Positions 13,195 to 24,640 of a DNA stretch of 64,000 bases are shown here, one piece after another. The position numbers and the translations under genes were made by a program. This DNA comes from Caprella mutica (taxonomy: Eukaryota > Arthropoda > Malacostraca > Amphipoda > Caprellidae). Where the stretch lies: NCBI GenBank assembly GCA_947561585.1, contig CANNZV010002606.1:1-64000 (forward strand), written 5' to 3'. The notes below the pieces were generated by a model. That model worked only from the letters and a program-made list of their open reading frames with translations. It was not told the DNA's origin and ran no database searches. Within the stretch, counting starts at the first letter, position 1. The number at the start of each line of letters is the position of its first letter.

Positions 13195-13950
13195 AATGAA
13201 CTATATATTTCTGAAGACTATTTACTGAAATGGTTACATTTAAATTTGAAAAATTCATTAATGTAAGTTTATATCAAATTTTATTTAATGATTGTAAATA
13301 ATTATTTCTATCCATTACATCTAACTTATATTGTTAAATACATTTAATTAATGGCTAAACAATGGACTATATATTTCTGAAGACTATTTACTGAAATGGT
13401 TACATTTAAATTTGAAAAATTCATTAATCTAAGTTTATATCAAATTTTATTTAATGATTGTAAATAATTATTTCTATCCATTACATATAACTTATATTGT
13501 TAAATACATTTAATTAATGGCTAAAGAATGGACTATATATTTCTGAAGACTATATACTGAAATGGTTACATTTAAATTTGAAAAATTCATTAATGTAAGT
13601 TTATATCAAATTTTATTTAATGATTGTAAATAATTATTTCTATCCATTACATCTAACTTATATTGTTAAATACATTTAATTAATGGCTAAACAATGGATT
13701 ATATATTTCTGAAGACTATTTACTGAAATGGTTACATTTAAATTTGAAAAATTCATTAATGTAAGTTTATATCAAATTTTATTTAATGATTGTAAATAAT
13801 TATTTCTATCCATTACATCTAACTTATATTGTTAAATACATTTAATTAATGGCTAAACAACGGATTATATATTTCTGAAGACTATTTACTGAAATGGTTA
13901 CATTTAAGTTTGAAAAAATCCATTAATGTAAGTTCATATCACAATTTCTT
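13195..13950. repeat. Tandem array, 166-bp unit, about 4.5 copies
   Basis: Units start at 13195, 13361, 13527, 13693 and 13859, exactly 166 bp apart. Each begins like AATGGACTATATATTTCTGA and ends before AATTAATGGCTAAA. Copies differ by only a few bases. The last copy is cut short about 15 bp before the stop codon of the fusogen gene. Confidence 0.95.
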
Positions 13951-13964
13951 TTCTGAATAGCATT

Positions 13965-13970
13965 TTTATT
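13965..13970 (-). terminator. AATAAA overlapping the fusogen stop codon
   Basis: On the minus strand the last codon and stop read AAG AAA TAA A, so AATAAA overlaps the stop codon. Such compaction is seen in viruses and transposons. The downstream GU-rich element cannot be judged by eye. Confidence 0.35.
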
Positions 13971-15720
13971 TCTTGCAGTAACAAATAGTTATTGTGACAA
14001 GGAGAACAATGGCAAATAATATGAGGAGTGCATATGTTACACCGAAATGTTGGACAATGTTCTGTGTATTATCCTGAATGATAGTTCCTACTTCTTGGTC
14101 TTTCCATTCTTTCAACAATTTGACAGTCTTGTGGAGGTGGTTTATTTTAGGATCAACATGGTGGTGTCTTGTGAAGTTCAGTGTTTGTATGTCGAAAAGT
14201 GTTTTCTTTGTAATTTCTTGTTTGATGTTACTCAGAGTGATGGTGTGAGATGGAATATTGAAAGTGGTACTTCGTAATGAACAGTGTTCACTAATAGTAT
14301 AATGTCCCTTGGCTTTAAGGGTTTTTATTGTTGGTGAAGTTGTCCCTGGACATCTTAGTGTTACGGTTGTGTCGTTAACTAGAAAAATGTGATATATATT
14401 TCCAACTTTTGCCTTGTAGATGTTGCGAGTGTTATCTATGTCTATAAATCTGCATTCCTTGTCAATGCGGTGTGTGTTATTCAAAATAAGACTGATTTCA
14501 CAGCTGGGGGTTTCTGTTGTATAGTATACTGCGTCATCAAACCTGCAGAGGTAACTTTGGTCGAATTCATAGGAGATACACTGAGTTTCCAAATCTTCAA
14601 AAATTTGATAGCTTATAATTTTATCGTAGAGATAGGTGAGAGAAATGTATTTTGAAATCTGTGGCATCACTAGATAGTTTCCGTGCAAGACTGGAAATGG
14701 GAAGAGTTTGTAAAGATGTGTAGGTGTCTGATCTATAAATGGTAAAATGATTACAAAAGTGAAAGGATCGTCAGTAGGGCGGATGTCGATCAATTTGAGT
14801 GCGTCTGGATAATTATTAAGTGTGATGTTTGCAATAGGAAAAACATAAGGATATAATCGCCTTTCCCCTTCCAAGACTAGCTGTTGAATGTAAGATATAG
14901 AGATAGTGTTTGGAATTATTTTGAGAGTAATGAAGTTACGTTCTACATGAAATTTCTCGATGGAATCTTTAATGTTAATGAAAGCATTAAGAATGGAGTT
15001 GTGCGATTGAATTAATAATTGAAATTGCATTTCATTTTCAAAGAATATTTCATGATGTGAAAGTTGGGAAGAGAATGAAATCATTTCCTCCAAAGTGCTG
15101 TTGAGTATTGTGTGAATTTTGTTCACTGTTACATTCAATTTATGTTGAGAAGTGATGAATTTATTCTTTAAGCCAGTGTACTGTAGTTGGAGTAAATCTG
15201 TGTCATCTGTGGTTGAGACACCGAAAGCCCATTTAAGGAACTTTCCGTATCCGTTAAACACACCACGAGTTTTACGAGTTAGAGTTTGTATATTGTAGTC
15301 AGGGAGAGTTTTTGCTCCTAAGTCTTCAACAAAAATATTTAGTTCATCTTTTAAAGTCTCCAATTCATTGTTGTTGTTGTATTCTGGGTATTTCTGAATG
15401 GTTTCAATGGTCTGGTATATGTCTCTTAAGGAGTTCACTATTGCGGATCTGTAGTGTGCTGCATCTGAAGAAGCGTATTTTATGGCTGATGTAGTATCTA
15501 ATATTTTCCTGGAATGTAGACATAATTTTTGAAGATGAAGATGAATATCTGTCCCCAAGGAAAGTTTGGCGAGGAGAACTTTGTTCGTTGAAACCATCTT
15601 GCCTACTTTGGTGGAAAGGAATCCAATATTTCCATCCGGTAAGGGTTGTAAAGTTACAGCGTCCATCACCAGCAAGATCATTAGGAGTGATGTTTTTTTA
15701 GCCATATCTGAAAGAGGCAA
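13966..15720 (-). CDS. Envelope-type fusion glycoprotein, baculovirus F / errantivirus Env-like
   Basis: Single intact ORF of 584 codons. The N-terminus (about 6-26) is a hydrophobic signal peptide; Met1 or Met6 could start it. A basic RKTR at 149-152 is a furin-type site and is followed at once by a Gly/Phe-rich segment with the layout of the baculovirus F fusion peptide. Helical segments lie on either side, the second just before the membrane span. At least six NxS/T sequons are present. A single transmembrane helix occupies about 562-580 and leaves a very short Cys/Lys tail. These features match class I F-type glycoproteins of baculoviruses, errantiviruses and captured eukaryotic copies. 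No gag, pol or LTR is adjacent; the nearest coding neighbour is the Helitron-like gene, same strand, 3.2 kb downstream. It could be cargo of that element, a remnant of an endogenous virus, or a domesticated host fusogen. The open frame suggests recent arrival or selection. Confidence 0.8.
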   Translation of the reverse strand: MPLSDMAKKTSLLMILLVMDAVTLQPLPDGNIGFLSTKVGKMVSTNKVLLAKLSLGTDIHLHLQKLCLHSRKILDTTSAIKYASSDAAHYRSAIVNSLRDIYQTIETIQKYPEYNNNNELETLKDELNIFVEDLGAKTLPDYNIQTLTRKTRGVFNGYGKFLKWAFGVSTTDDTDLLQLQYTGLKNKFITSQHKLNVTVNKIHTILNSTLEEMISFSSQLSHHEIFFENEMQFQLLIQSHNSILNAFINIKDSIEKFHVERNFITLKIIPNTISISYIQQLVLEGERRLYPYVFPIANITLNNYPDALKLIDIRPTDDPFTFVIILPFIDQTPTHLYKLFPFPVLHGNYLVMPQISKYISLTYLYDKIISYQIFEDLETQCISYEFDQSYLCRFDDAVYYTTETPSCEISLILNNTHRIDKECRFIDIDNTRNIYKAKVGNIYHIFLVNDTTVTLRCPGTTSPTIKTLKAKGHYTISEHCSLRSTTFNIPSHTITLSNIKQEITKKTLFDIQTLNFTRHHHVDPKINHLHKTVKLLKEWKDQEVGTIIQDNTQNIVQHFGVTYALLILFAIVLLVTITICYCKK

Positions 15721-16023
15721 TTAAATAAATTCAATTGGTAATGGAAGAAATAGAAGCAACACTAATGTTCACATTACAGATGCATATATACCACTTGAAT
15801 GTACACACCTTATACTTCTTGAACAATCTTCTAATAGTCGGTCAATGACAATTAGTATAAAGTCTGAAAATAGCTCTGCAAAAAAAGTTACAATTATTTT
15901 ATTTGAGAATACCATATATATTTAAGTATTATTTGTCTCCAATCCAGATCAAAGGTTGCTGTAAGACTATTATTTCTAAGCTATCGGAACTATATAAATT
16001 AATGGGTAATTTTGTTACAGTGA
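15721..16023. other. Spacer upstream of the fusogen gene
   Basis: AT-rich with no ORF. It would hold the promoter of the fusogen gene. No TATA box or transposon end can be called with confidence. Confidence 0.4.
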
Positions 16024-16466
16024 TTTAGCAAGTGTCTCTGTCCGATAATATGGAATTGTCCGATATATCAGAATTATCCTATTGTTGTCACAAATATCTT
16101 GCTGTGCATAAATTAATAGTGAATAAAATTTCAATACATATTAAATATATATATTTTATGTAAATATATTTTATATTAATATGCCAAATAAATATATTAT
16201 ATTTAAATATATTAAATACATACTAAATGATCAACATTATTTATTATTATAATAAATACCGAACATAATTTTACGTGACCGTATAGAAGAAAGTATTCAA
16301 TAACTTAGCATTACCCCATAGTCCCCGTTTATATATCATGTTTTCTTTTTTCGGGTCTTTCCCAGAATAGCAGCGCAAAATATTTTTTAATATATTTACA
16401 TTAAATGTGTATCACATATACCAAGGTAATAAAAAGAACTGAAAATTAGATCATTAAGATTTATTA

Positions 16467-17182
16467 ATGATAACCAATATGATAATAATAACCAATATGA
16501 TAATGATAACCAATGTGATAATGATAACCAATATTATAATGATAGCCAGCCAATATGATAATGATAACCAATATGATAATGATAACCAATATGATAATGA
16601 TAACAAATATGATAATGATAACCAATATGATAATGATAACCAATATGGTAATGATAACCAATATGTTAATGATAACCAATATGTTAATGATAACCAATAT
16701 GTTAATGATAACCAATATGATAATGATAACCAATATGATGATGATAACCAATATGTTAATTATAACCAATATGGTAATGATAACCAATATGATAATGATA
16801 ACCAATATGTTAATGATAACCAATATGTTAATGATAACCAATATGTTAATGATAACCAATATGTTAATGATAACCAATATGTTAATGGTAACCAATATGT
16901 TAATGATAACCAATATGTTAATGATAACCAATATGTTAATGGTAACCAATATGTTAATGATAACCAATATGTTAATGGTAACCAATATGTTAATGATAAC
17001 CAATATGTTAATGGTAACCAATATGTTAATGGTAACCAATATGTTAATGATAACCAATATGTTAATGGTAACCAATATGTTAATGATAACCAATATGATA
17101 AATATAACCAATATGTTAATGATAACCAATATGTTAATGATAACCAATATGTTAATGATAACCAATATGATAAATATAACCG
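16467..17182. repeat. 18-bp minisatellite
   Basis: About 40 head-to-tail copies of AATGATAACCAATATGTT with small variants (ATGATA, GGTAAC). The array lies between the inverted arms 16356-16388 and 17261-17293. Open frames through it on both strands are a by-product of a repeat unit divisible by three and without stops. Confidence 0.97.
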
Positions 17183-17487
17183 ATATAGAGGTTTCACTCA
17201 TAGTAAATGTTGTGCCTCTGACAAATTATTAAATGATATAAAATATCATAATATCAATAAATATTTTGCGCCGCTATTCTGGGAAAGACCCGTTTTTTCT
17301 TTTATGATCGAAAATGTAGAACTGTCCAATAACTCGTAACTTAATCCGTTGGTATACCCTATCAGAAATCTGTTGAGTCAGCATAACAATATTACTCTTC
17401 AGACGTAAACAATCACAGATCGAGCCTTTAATTAACCTCGCATATAGAACCATGGGAACTCTCTCTCACAGGAAACATGTATAATAT

Positions 17488-17870
17488 ATGATTCAAATAC
17501 ATGTATTAGATACATGTAATAAATATATCCGTCTAATACATGTATTAGATACATGTAATAAATATATCCTTCTAATACATGTATTAGATACATGTAATAA
17601 ATATATCCTTCAAATACATGTATTAGATACATGTAATAAATATATCCTTCAAATACATGTATTAGATACATGTAATAAATATATCCTTCTAATACATGTA
17701 TTAGATACATGTAATAAATATATCCTTCTAATACATGTATTAGATACATGTAATAAATATATCCTTCAAATACATGTATTAGATACATGTAATAAATATA
17801 TCCTTCTAATACATGTATTAGATACATGTAATAAATATATCCTTCAAATACATGTAATAAATATATCCTT
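17488..17870. repeat. 39-bp minisatellite
   Basis: About nine copies of a 39-bp unit that includes the palindromic ATACATGTATTAGATACATG followed by TAATAAATATATCCTTC. It lies between the inverted arms 17300-17410 and 18055-18165. Each unit can itself fold through ATACATGTAT. Confidence 0.95.
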
Positions 17871-18258
17871 TAATTACAGGTATTTATTTACACAATATAT
17901 ATATATTTAATATGTATTGAATATTCATTCACTATTAATTAATACACTACAAAATATTTATTGCAATAGGGTAATTGTGAGTTTTCGGTCAGTTCCATAT
18001 TATCGGACAGAGACAGTTCTCACGATACACGAGGTTAAATTAAAAGGCCAAATTGTTTACGTCTGAGGAGTAATATTGTTATGCTGACTCAACAGATTTC
18101 TGGTAGGGTATACCAACGGAATAACTTACAAGTTATTGGACAGTTCTACATTTTCGATCACATAAGAAAAAAAACATGATATATAAACGGGGACAATAGG
18201 GTAATGATAAGTTATTGAATGGTTACATACGTCACGTAAAGCTATGATAACTATTTAT

Positions 18259-18996
18259 TAGGGATGGGACAAAGTATCGGTATCGGCATTTCTGTGGAGT
18301 ATCGGCAATGGTATCGGTATCGGCAAATAATGAAGAGTATCGGCCGATACTTAACCGATACTTGTATGATTATTTAAATTTTATTCATTTGATAAATTTT
18401 TTTTATTAAATTTCTATTATTCTATAGTCATAAATGAAATAAATAATTTAAAAAATCATTATAAGTACTGTTCTAATAATTGACCATCTACCTACTACAG
18501 TTTTAAGTATAAGTATGACTTGCATGACATTAATAATAAAAAATTTAAAGTATATACGGAATCTACCAATAGGTTTTTGAGTCTGACTATAAATTCAAGA
18601 TAAGAATTATTCAGCTACTGTTGACTATTTTCGCACCTATTTATGACAAGTACCACAAGATAACACACATCAGAAAAGTTATTTATTTAATATCTATGTA
18701 TTTTAATTAATGTGGAATATGTAAATCACTTTGTTATACTACATTTAAAGAACATTATTGTGTTAGTTTTGAGTTAGAACTTCATTAAACTTACAAGAAT
18801 AATTGATACTTAATAACTCATCTAGTATCAGTGAGTTTTATAAATATAAACTTTAAAAAACTGCAAGTATCGGTATCGGCAAGAGTCGGCATTTTTTTTC
18901 AAAGTATTGGCATCGGCACTTGTTGAGAAGTATCGGTATCGGTTGATTTTGTAAAGTATCGGTATCGGCAAAATTTTTGGTATCGTCCCATCCCTA
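18259..18996. mobile_element. Non-autonomous hAT element (MITE) with 8-bp target duplication
   Basis: The 738-bp element begins TAGGGATGGGAC and ends GTCCCATCCCTA. It is flanked by perfect 8-bp duplications CTATTTAT at 18251-18258 and 18997-19004. Subterminal regions are rich in the repeated phrase GTATCGG/CCGATAC, typical of transposase-binding sites. It has no transposase ORF. Terminal repeats and 8-bp duplication are diagnostic of hAT. It interrupts an arm of the surrounding inverted-repeat complex, so it inserted later. Confidence 0.93.
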
Positions 18997-19166
18997 CTAT
19001 TTATTATAAAAATAAATAGGATTAATCATTTAATGTGTAGTTATCCAATACTTTTATTTAAAATGTACTTAGTTTATATAGAATTAACATTACCTATAAA
19101 TTAATGCACCACAGAATATTTGAGAAACTGTCCGGTAACTCAGAATTACCGTATTGCCTTTTTTAT

Positions 19167-20550
19167 TGTTTAAATTATTGGTGAATAAATATTAAACATA
19201 ATAGTGTTAGGAGAAGTTATTGACATTAATTTGAGTCATTTAATATTACGATGTTGAACATTCTTCATTTAAAATATAAGTAACATTTATTGTTAGTTGC
19301 AATTCCTAAATTCACTTGTTAAACTTCACTTTCCGACTACGGACACACACTCACAGGTCATTTCCACTGGTCACTATTTCCTCACGAACGTACAACTCAA
19401 ACTGAATTATTGTAGTGAATGACAATCTGTCAGAATATACCTGCTCGGTGTAGTAGGGTAACTTTCCTGTTATCGGACAGTTCCATATTTTCGTACACGT
19501 AAGATTCTATCAAACATTTATTATAATATCAAATAGCAGTAGTAATTTAGTATTTATTTAATATTACATATTTATTTGATATATACCTAGGTACATATTT
19601 ATAATAGGTACATGCATGTGATGCATATATTCAGTGCATATATTTTTTACATTAAACTTATTACATACCTATGTATTATACATTTTTACATTACTTATAA
19701 CATATATGGTATTATATGTGAGGTTAATTAAATGCTTCAAGTTATTGGACAGTTCCACAAATACGATCATACCTAGGTATATTAAATAAAACATAAAAAT
19801 GTAATGCCCTTTGTAATGTCAAAAACGTAAGCACAATCAGAGAGAAATATTGTATTGAAAAAATGTGCCTGTAGCTACTAATTATAATTCGTAAAGTTTC
19901 CAAAATTTATTATTAATAATTAGTTTCAGGGGAAGGAGTTTGAGAAATGAATATTGTATTAACAATCAAGGTGTTTTGTGTATGTGACGTCATCACATAA
20001 CACTTCTACAAATCTGATTTAGGACAATTGGAGATTGCAAAATTGCAAAAGCCTATATTTATTGCATCTATATGTAAATAGTGATACATCCATTCAGTTA
20101 TTCGAACTGCTGAACCATTATTTATAGATTTAAGTAGGTATGTTGCTATGATTACGTCATTAATGACCTCGCAAATATATTTTTTAAAGTGTGGGACAAA
20201 GTTCAAAATTGGCTTGCAGTTGGCCAGTCTTTAAAACAGTAATATAATTATTTAAGTACGCCGATCGGCTTGTATTTAGTGAGGCCTTTTTTCTCAAATT
20301 TTAGACACTCGTACCTTGGTAACTAAGAAGTGCTTGCAAATAAATCCTCTATTTTGCCTCTTGCTCTCCGCAAAATATTAAATTCCTTGAAAGATATTTG
20401 TGATAATTTCTGTGAATAATTTCTAATATTTATTGTTCATAATTTACATAAATTTGAGTAAGAAAATTCAAAAAATGTGATTGAATGGTGAACTAACTAG
20501 AGCTGTGAGTCTGAATCAGTCTGTTACCTGTCCCAGTGTCTGACAGTAAA
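19167..20550. other. AT-rich intergenic DNA with dispersed GGACAGTTCC repeats
   Basis: No gene. Pieces of the GGACAGTTCC family occur at about 19457-19500 (after AGTAGGGTAACTTTCC) and about 19737-19775. The remainder shows nothing recognisable; the ORF at 20006-20206 (minus) has no features. Confidence 0.6.
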
Positions 20551-20835
20551 TTTCCAGTCTGCAGAAACTGTTTGAGTGTTTGTAGAGATCTTTCATTCTG
20601 TTTGTACTAAAATTAATGTACCTAATCAGTAATCACCTACCTATCTAGGAATTAGGTAATTCAAAATTGTTTGGAGAGAATATTCCAAATATGTTTTATA
20701 TTCTGCAGACTGGGATTGTCTGTTAACTTGTAGCCTAAGCTTTTCAACTTCCAAATTTATCTTGTTAGAATATCAAATGCTTTTTCTTATAGTGACTGTC
20801 CCAGTTTGCAGAATGTGTCTACCTATTCTCACGCA

Positions 20836-20972
20836 CCAGTCTGAAAAGAAGGTCTCCTCAGACCCAGGATTTTGTACAGAAATTGGGATTTGGGCGTAGC
20901 AAATAACATGGGAACATACGAAATAATTAGGACTTGGGCGCAGGATTAATCCTGCTCTACTTTTCAGACTGG
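20836..20972. mobile_element. 137-bp MITE with CCAGTCTGAAAAG ends and perfect 8-bp duplication
   Basis: It starts CCAGTCTGAAAAG and ends CTTTTCAGACTGG. Perfect 8-bp duplications CTCACGCA flank it at 20828-20835 and 20973-20980. It interrupts a type A MITE (20804-21211), so it is the younger of the two. The 8-bp duplication points to hAT transposition. Confidence 0.9.
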
Positions 20973-21680
20973 CTCACGCAGAGATTTTATTTTGAGAGAC
21001 AGTTACCTACTCTCTGACTCTCAGTAGCAGATTCAGATTCTCCCGCAGCTAAATTAATGGTTACATAGGAATTAATTCAAAATCTCCCGCAGCTAAATTA
21101 ACGGTAACATAGGAATTAATTAAAGATCTCCAACAGAGATCTCAAATTTCCTAAATTCAATCTAAAACTCCTGCAGAGTCTTGGAAAAATGTTCCTTATT
21201 CTGCAGACTGGTGACTTATATCTCTGTTCTCTTTGGCAGAGTGTTTATAGTGAGATCTCTTATTCTGTTTTGTACTTTGTAAGTTTGTAGCAATATTAAA
21301 TTAGCTAAATATACTCATGTCAGTCTGCAGAATATGGAATGTTTTCCAAGACTCTCTGCGGGAGTTTTTGATTGAATTTTAGAAATTTGAGATCTCTGCG
21401 GGAGATCTTTAATTAATTCCTATGTTACCGTTAATTTAGCAGCGGGAGATTTTGAATTAATTCCTATGTTGCCATTAATTTAGTTGCGGGAGATTCTGAA
21501 TCTGCTACTGAGAGTTGAAGAATAACTGTTTCTCAAATTAAAATCTCTGCGGGAGGAGAGACACATTCTTCAGACTGGAAATATAGGGATTATTTCAGTA
21601 GGGTTTGTCTGCAGAAACTGTTTGAGTGTTTGTAGAGATCTTTTATTCTGTTTGTATCAAAATTAATGTACATAATCACC

Positions 21681-21859
21681 CAGTCTGCAGAATATGGGAG
21701 ATATTTGGGATATTCTCTCTGAACAATTTTGAATTAATTCCTATATTTACATTAATTTTGCTACGAACACTTCTGAATTAATCCATATAGTTACATTAAT
21801 TTTTCTATGAACAGAATGAGAGATCTCTACAAACACTATAACAGTTTCTGCAGTCTGAG
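21681..21859. mobile_element. Type B MITE nested in another type B copy
   Basis: The element begins CAGTCTGCAGAATATGGG and ends near TTTCTGCAGTCTGAG. It is flanked by TAATCACC at 21673-21680 and 21860-21867, an 8-bp target duplication. The interrupted host copy resumes immediately after and closes at about 21940 with CTGCAGACTGG. Confidence 0.85.
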
Positions 21860-23802
21860 TAATCACCTACCTATTTAGGAGTTAATTCAAAATTGTTTGG
21901 AGAGAATATTCCAAATATGTTTCATATTCTGCAGACTGGGACTGTCCATTAACTTGTAGCCTAAGCTTTTCAACTTCCAAACTTATCTTGTTAGAATATC
22001 AAATGCCTTTTCTTATACCCAGTCTGCAGAATGTGTTTCTTCTCCCTCAGAGATTTTATTTTGAGAGACAAGTTACTCTCTGACTCTCAATAGCAGATTC
22101 AGATTCTCCCGCTGCTAAATTAATGATAACATAGGAATTAAATTTAAATCTCCCGCAGCTAAATTAATGGTAACATAGGAATTAAATTTAAATCTCCCTC
22201 AGCTAAATTAATGGTAACACAGGAATTAATTCAATTCAATCAAAAACTCCCGCAGAGAGTCTTTGAAAAATGTTCCCATATTCTGCAGAATGGTCTTATA
22301 CCTCTGTTCTCTTTGCATACCTAATGTGTCTCTCACCTCGCAGAGACTTTGACTCTCGGTAGCAGATTCAGAATCTCTCACAGCTAAATTATGTCCTCTG
22401 AGTCTGCAAAGTATGAACAAACAGTCTCCAGATATTTCATTATTTGGACAATTTGTCTCCAAATCAGTCTGCATAAACTGGCAGAGTGTCCATTGTGAGA
22501 TCTCTTATTCTGTTTGTACCTTGTAGCAATATTAAATTAGCTAAATATACTGCCAGTCTACAGAATGAGAATATGGAACATTTTTCCAAGACTCTCTGCG
22601 GGAGTTATTGATTGAAGTTTAGAAATTTGAGATCTCTGCGGGAGATCTTTAATTATTTCCTATGTTACCGTTAATATAGCTGCGGGAGATTTTGAATTAA
22701 GTCCTATGTTAGCTACAATTAATTTAGCTGCGGGAGATTCTGAATCTGCTACTGAGAGTTGGTGAATAACTGTTTCTCAAATTAAAATCACTGCGAGAGA
22801 AGAGACACATTCTGCAGATTGGAAATATAGGGATTATTTCAGTAGGGTTTGTAGAGAGATCCATTAAGAGACGCATTATGCAAGTCTGCAGAATATTTGG
22901 GATATTCTCTTTGAGCAATTTTGAATTAATTATTATATTTACATGAAATTTTGCTACAAACTGAAAAAGAGATCTCTATGAACACCTTATCAGTTTTTAT
23001 AGACTGGGGTCATTATGCAGAGACTGACTATAGGCTACATATGAATTAATTCAAAATCTCCCGTAGTGGACACAGCTAAACTAATGATAACAGATAGCAT
23101 ACTCATAGGAATTAATTCAAGAATTCTTGTGCTGAGATAAAAAAAATTCAAAAATTGGGCAAACATTTGTCTTGGATAGAGAGAGAGTCTACCCTCAGTC
23201 TTGGAAAAATGTTTTATATTCTCCAGTCTGAACCTTTGTTGATGATACACCCAGCCCCGTCTGCAAGACATGTGTAATCAGTCCAGACTGCAGTAACTGG
23301 TAATGTGTTCTCCAAGAAATCTTCTATTTTGGCTTACGTTATCAGTAAAATACATGTAAATATAGGAGGAAATTAAGGATTGTTTGCACTGAAAATGTTA
23401 AAAATGTCCCATGTTCTGCATACTCAATAAACTTTTTAAGACAAAAACTGCTATATTTACATAAATTTTACTTGTGAAAAGATTTTCCAGTCTGCTGAAG
23501 TAGGTAAAATGTTCATAGGTACTTTTTATTCTGTTCACAGTAACTTATATTGATATTAATTTATTTTAACAGGGTTAGTTCTGAGTTATTGGACAGTTGC
23601 ACATTTTTGATCATATTAGATAGGTAATAGTTACTATAGCTACAGTACACATCTATTTAAACATCCGTAATAGATATTATTTAGCTATAATTAGTATTTT
23701 ATTTTGTGGTAGTAGATTGGAAATTCATAGCTATTCCAAGGTAGTGTAATATTATGTTATGCCAGCACTAGCAGCCAGAAGTAAATTTATATTTTCTTTT
23801 TC

Positions 23803-24640
23803 AGGCAGCGCTGTTCTTTTGATGGCTCGGTACAAATTGTAAGCTGATCTATGGAGTTTGGGTATGTGTCTGTAAGTCCTTCAAACACAGTCTTGGTAAG
23901 TGAGGGTTTCTACCAAGTAGATTAAAGTAGATTGACTCTATTTGGGATATTCTTTATTCTGCAAACATTTCAAATCTGTTGCTATCTTCTAGGGATATTG
24001 GTAAACACCAAAATGTTTACAGATACTGATGCTCTTCCGAGACCGATAGCAAATATTGTCTCGGATATCTAGATTTCACTGATACTGATAATTTGATTAG
24101 TTAAATGAGATTATTAATTTTTAACAATTGAAAATTAGGATTACCTACCTATATGAAATCTTTGTTACATCAATTTAAAATGAAAATTTTCATTGTAATA
24201 AATAAATAATTGATAGTATATTGTATTTTAATTTTTTTTAAATTCTAGTGGGTAGCTATTGGCAAACTGTCTGCACTTTTTTGTCTATACCTATTCTACA
24301 GATGCCAGAAAAATTGCCAATAGCTATACTTTGTCCCTTCTCTAGTATTTTTTAAACTGATTTTAATGTGAACTTTTATGAATAATTTCCTAATTTTAGC
24401 TACATTGTACATATTGTATATTCATATTGAACAGAGAGAGAAATCTTCACTCTGATTTCTTTTTACTGACTAATGTGGAGTGATTATAGCTACTAGCTAC
24501 TGACATTTTATTCTCTCATAGCTAGTATATGAATTTTGTTTAGCTCTCCAACAAAGATATTGATGCAATAATTGTTTTTTCCAGAAGTGTTCATTCAAAT
24601 GTTCTGTTTCAGAAAACTGGTCTTCTTCGTGCATCTGGAA
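23803..24640. repeat. Diverged copy of repeat X
   Basis: Shared with 46909-47669 and 1-599: a TTTTTCAGGCAGC start, then AAGTCCTTCAAACA, TCTTGGTAAGTGA, CTACCAAGTAGATT and TATTTGGGATATTC in the same order, followed by a diverged AT-rich part ending near TGTTCTGTTTCAG. Signals resembling splice sites keep their places. No long ORF. Confidence 0.75.

Larger units (their letters stand above)
16024..19166. repeat. Nested inverted-repeat complex
   Basis: Several inverted pairs are visible. 16024-16125 pairs with 17930-18020, and a diverged third copy lies near 19098-19166. 16200-16345 pairs outward with about 18160-18258, continuing beyond a hAT insertion to about 19050. 16356-16388 pairs with 17261-17293. 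17300-17410 pairs with 18055-18165. The arms carry the dispersed motif TTATCGGACAGTTCCATATT. The loops contain two unrelated minisatellites. This is best read as foldback-type elements inserted into one another. Confidence 0.75.
20553..23300. mobile_element. Cluster of nested hAT-type MITEs with CAGTCTGCAGAA ends
   Basis: Two related MITE types share the end CAGTCTGCAGAA. Type A is about 260-280 bp and has internal TCCCGCAG(AG) motifs: copies at about 20804-21211 (interrupted), 21321-21578 (inverted), 22019-22294 and 22553-22822 (inverted). Type B is about 180 bp (GAGATATTTGGGATATTC and relatives): 21681-21859, nested in a further B copy of about 21610-21940; another lies at 20553-20715. Partial copies follow to 23.3 kb and near 23.4-23.56 kb. 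No transposase is present. Confidence 0.85.

Noticed and set aside
13141..13960. CRISPR-like array in the 166-bp tandem repeat
   Set aside because: Units abut without unique spacers and the DNA is eukaryotic. No CRISPR array is seen anywhere.
13966..15720. Fusogen as the env gene of the BEL/Pao element
   Set aside because: The BEL/Pao element has complete LTRs at 47670 and 55739 and lies more than 30 kb away.
16467..17339. Long open frames on both strands through the 18-bp repeat
   Set aside because: The unit length is a multiple of three with no stop, so open frames are automatic. No start context, splice sites or domain.
17432..17910. Open frames of about 130-140 codons through the 39-bp repeat
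   Set aside because: Same reason; both strands are open and the products are pure repeat.
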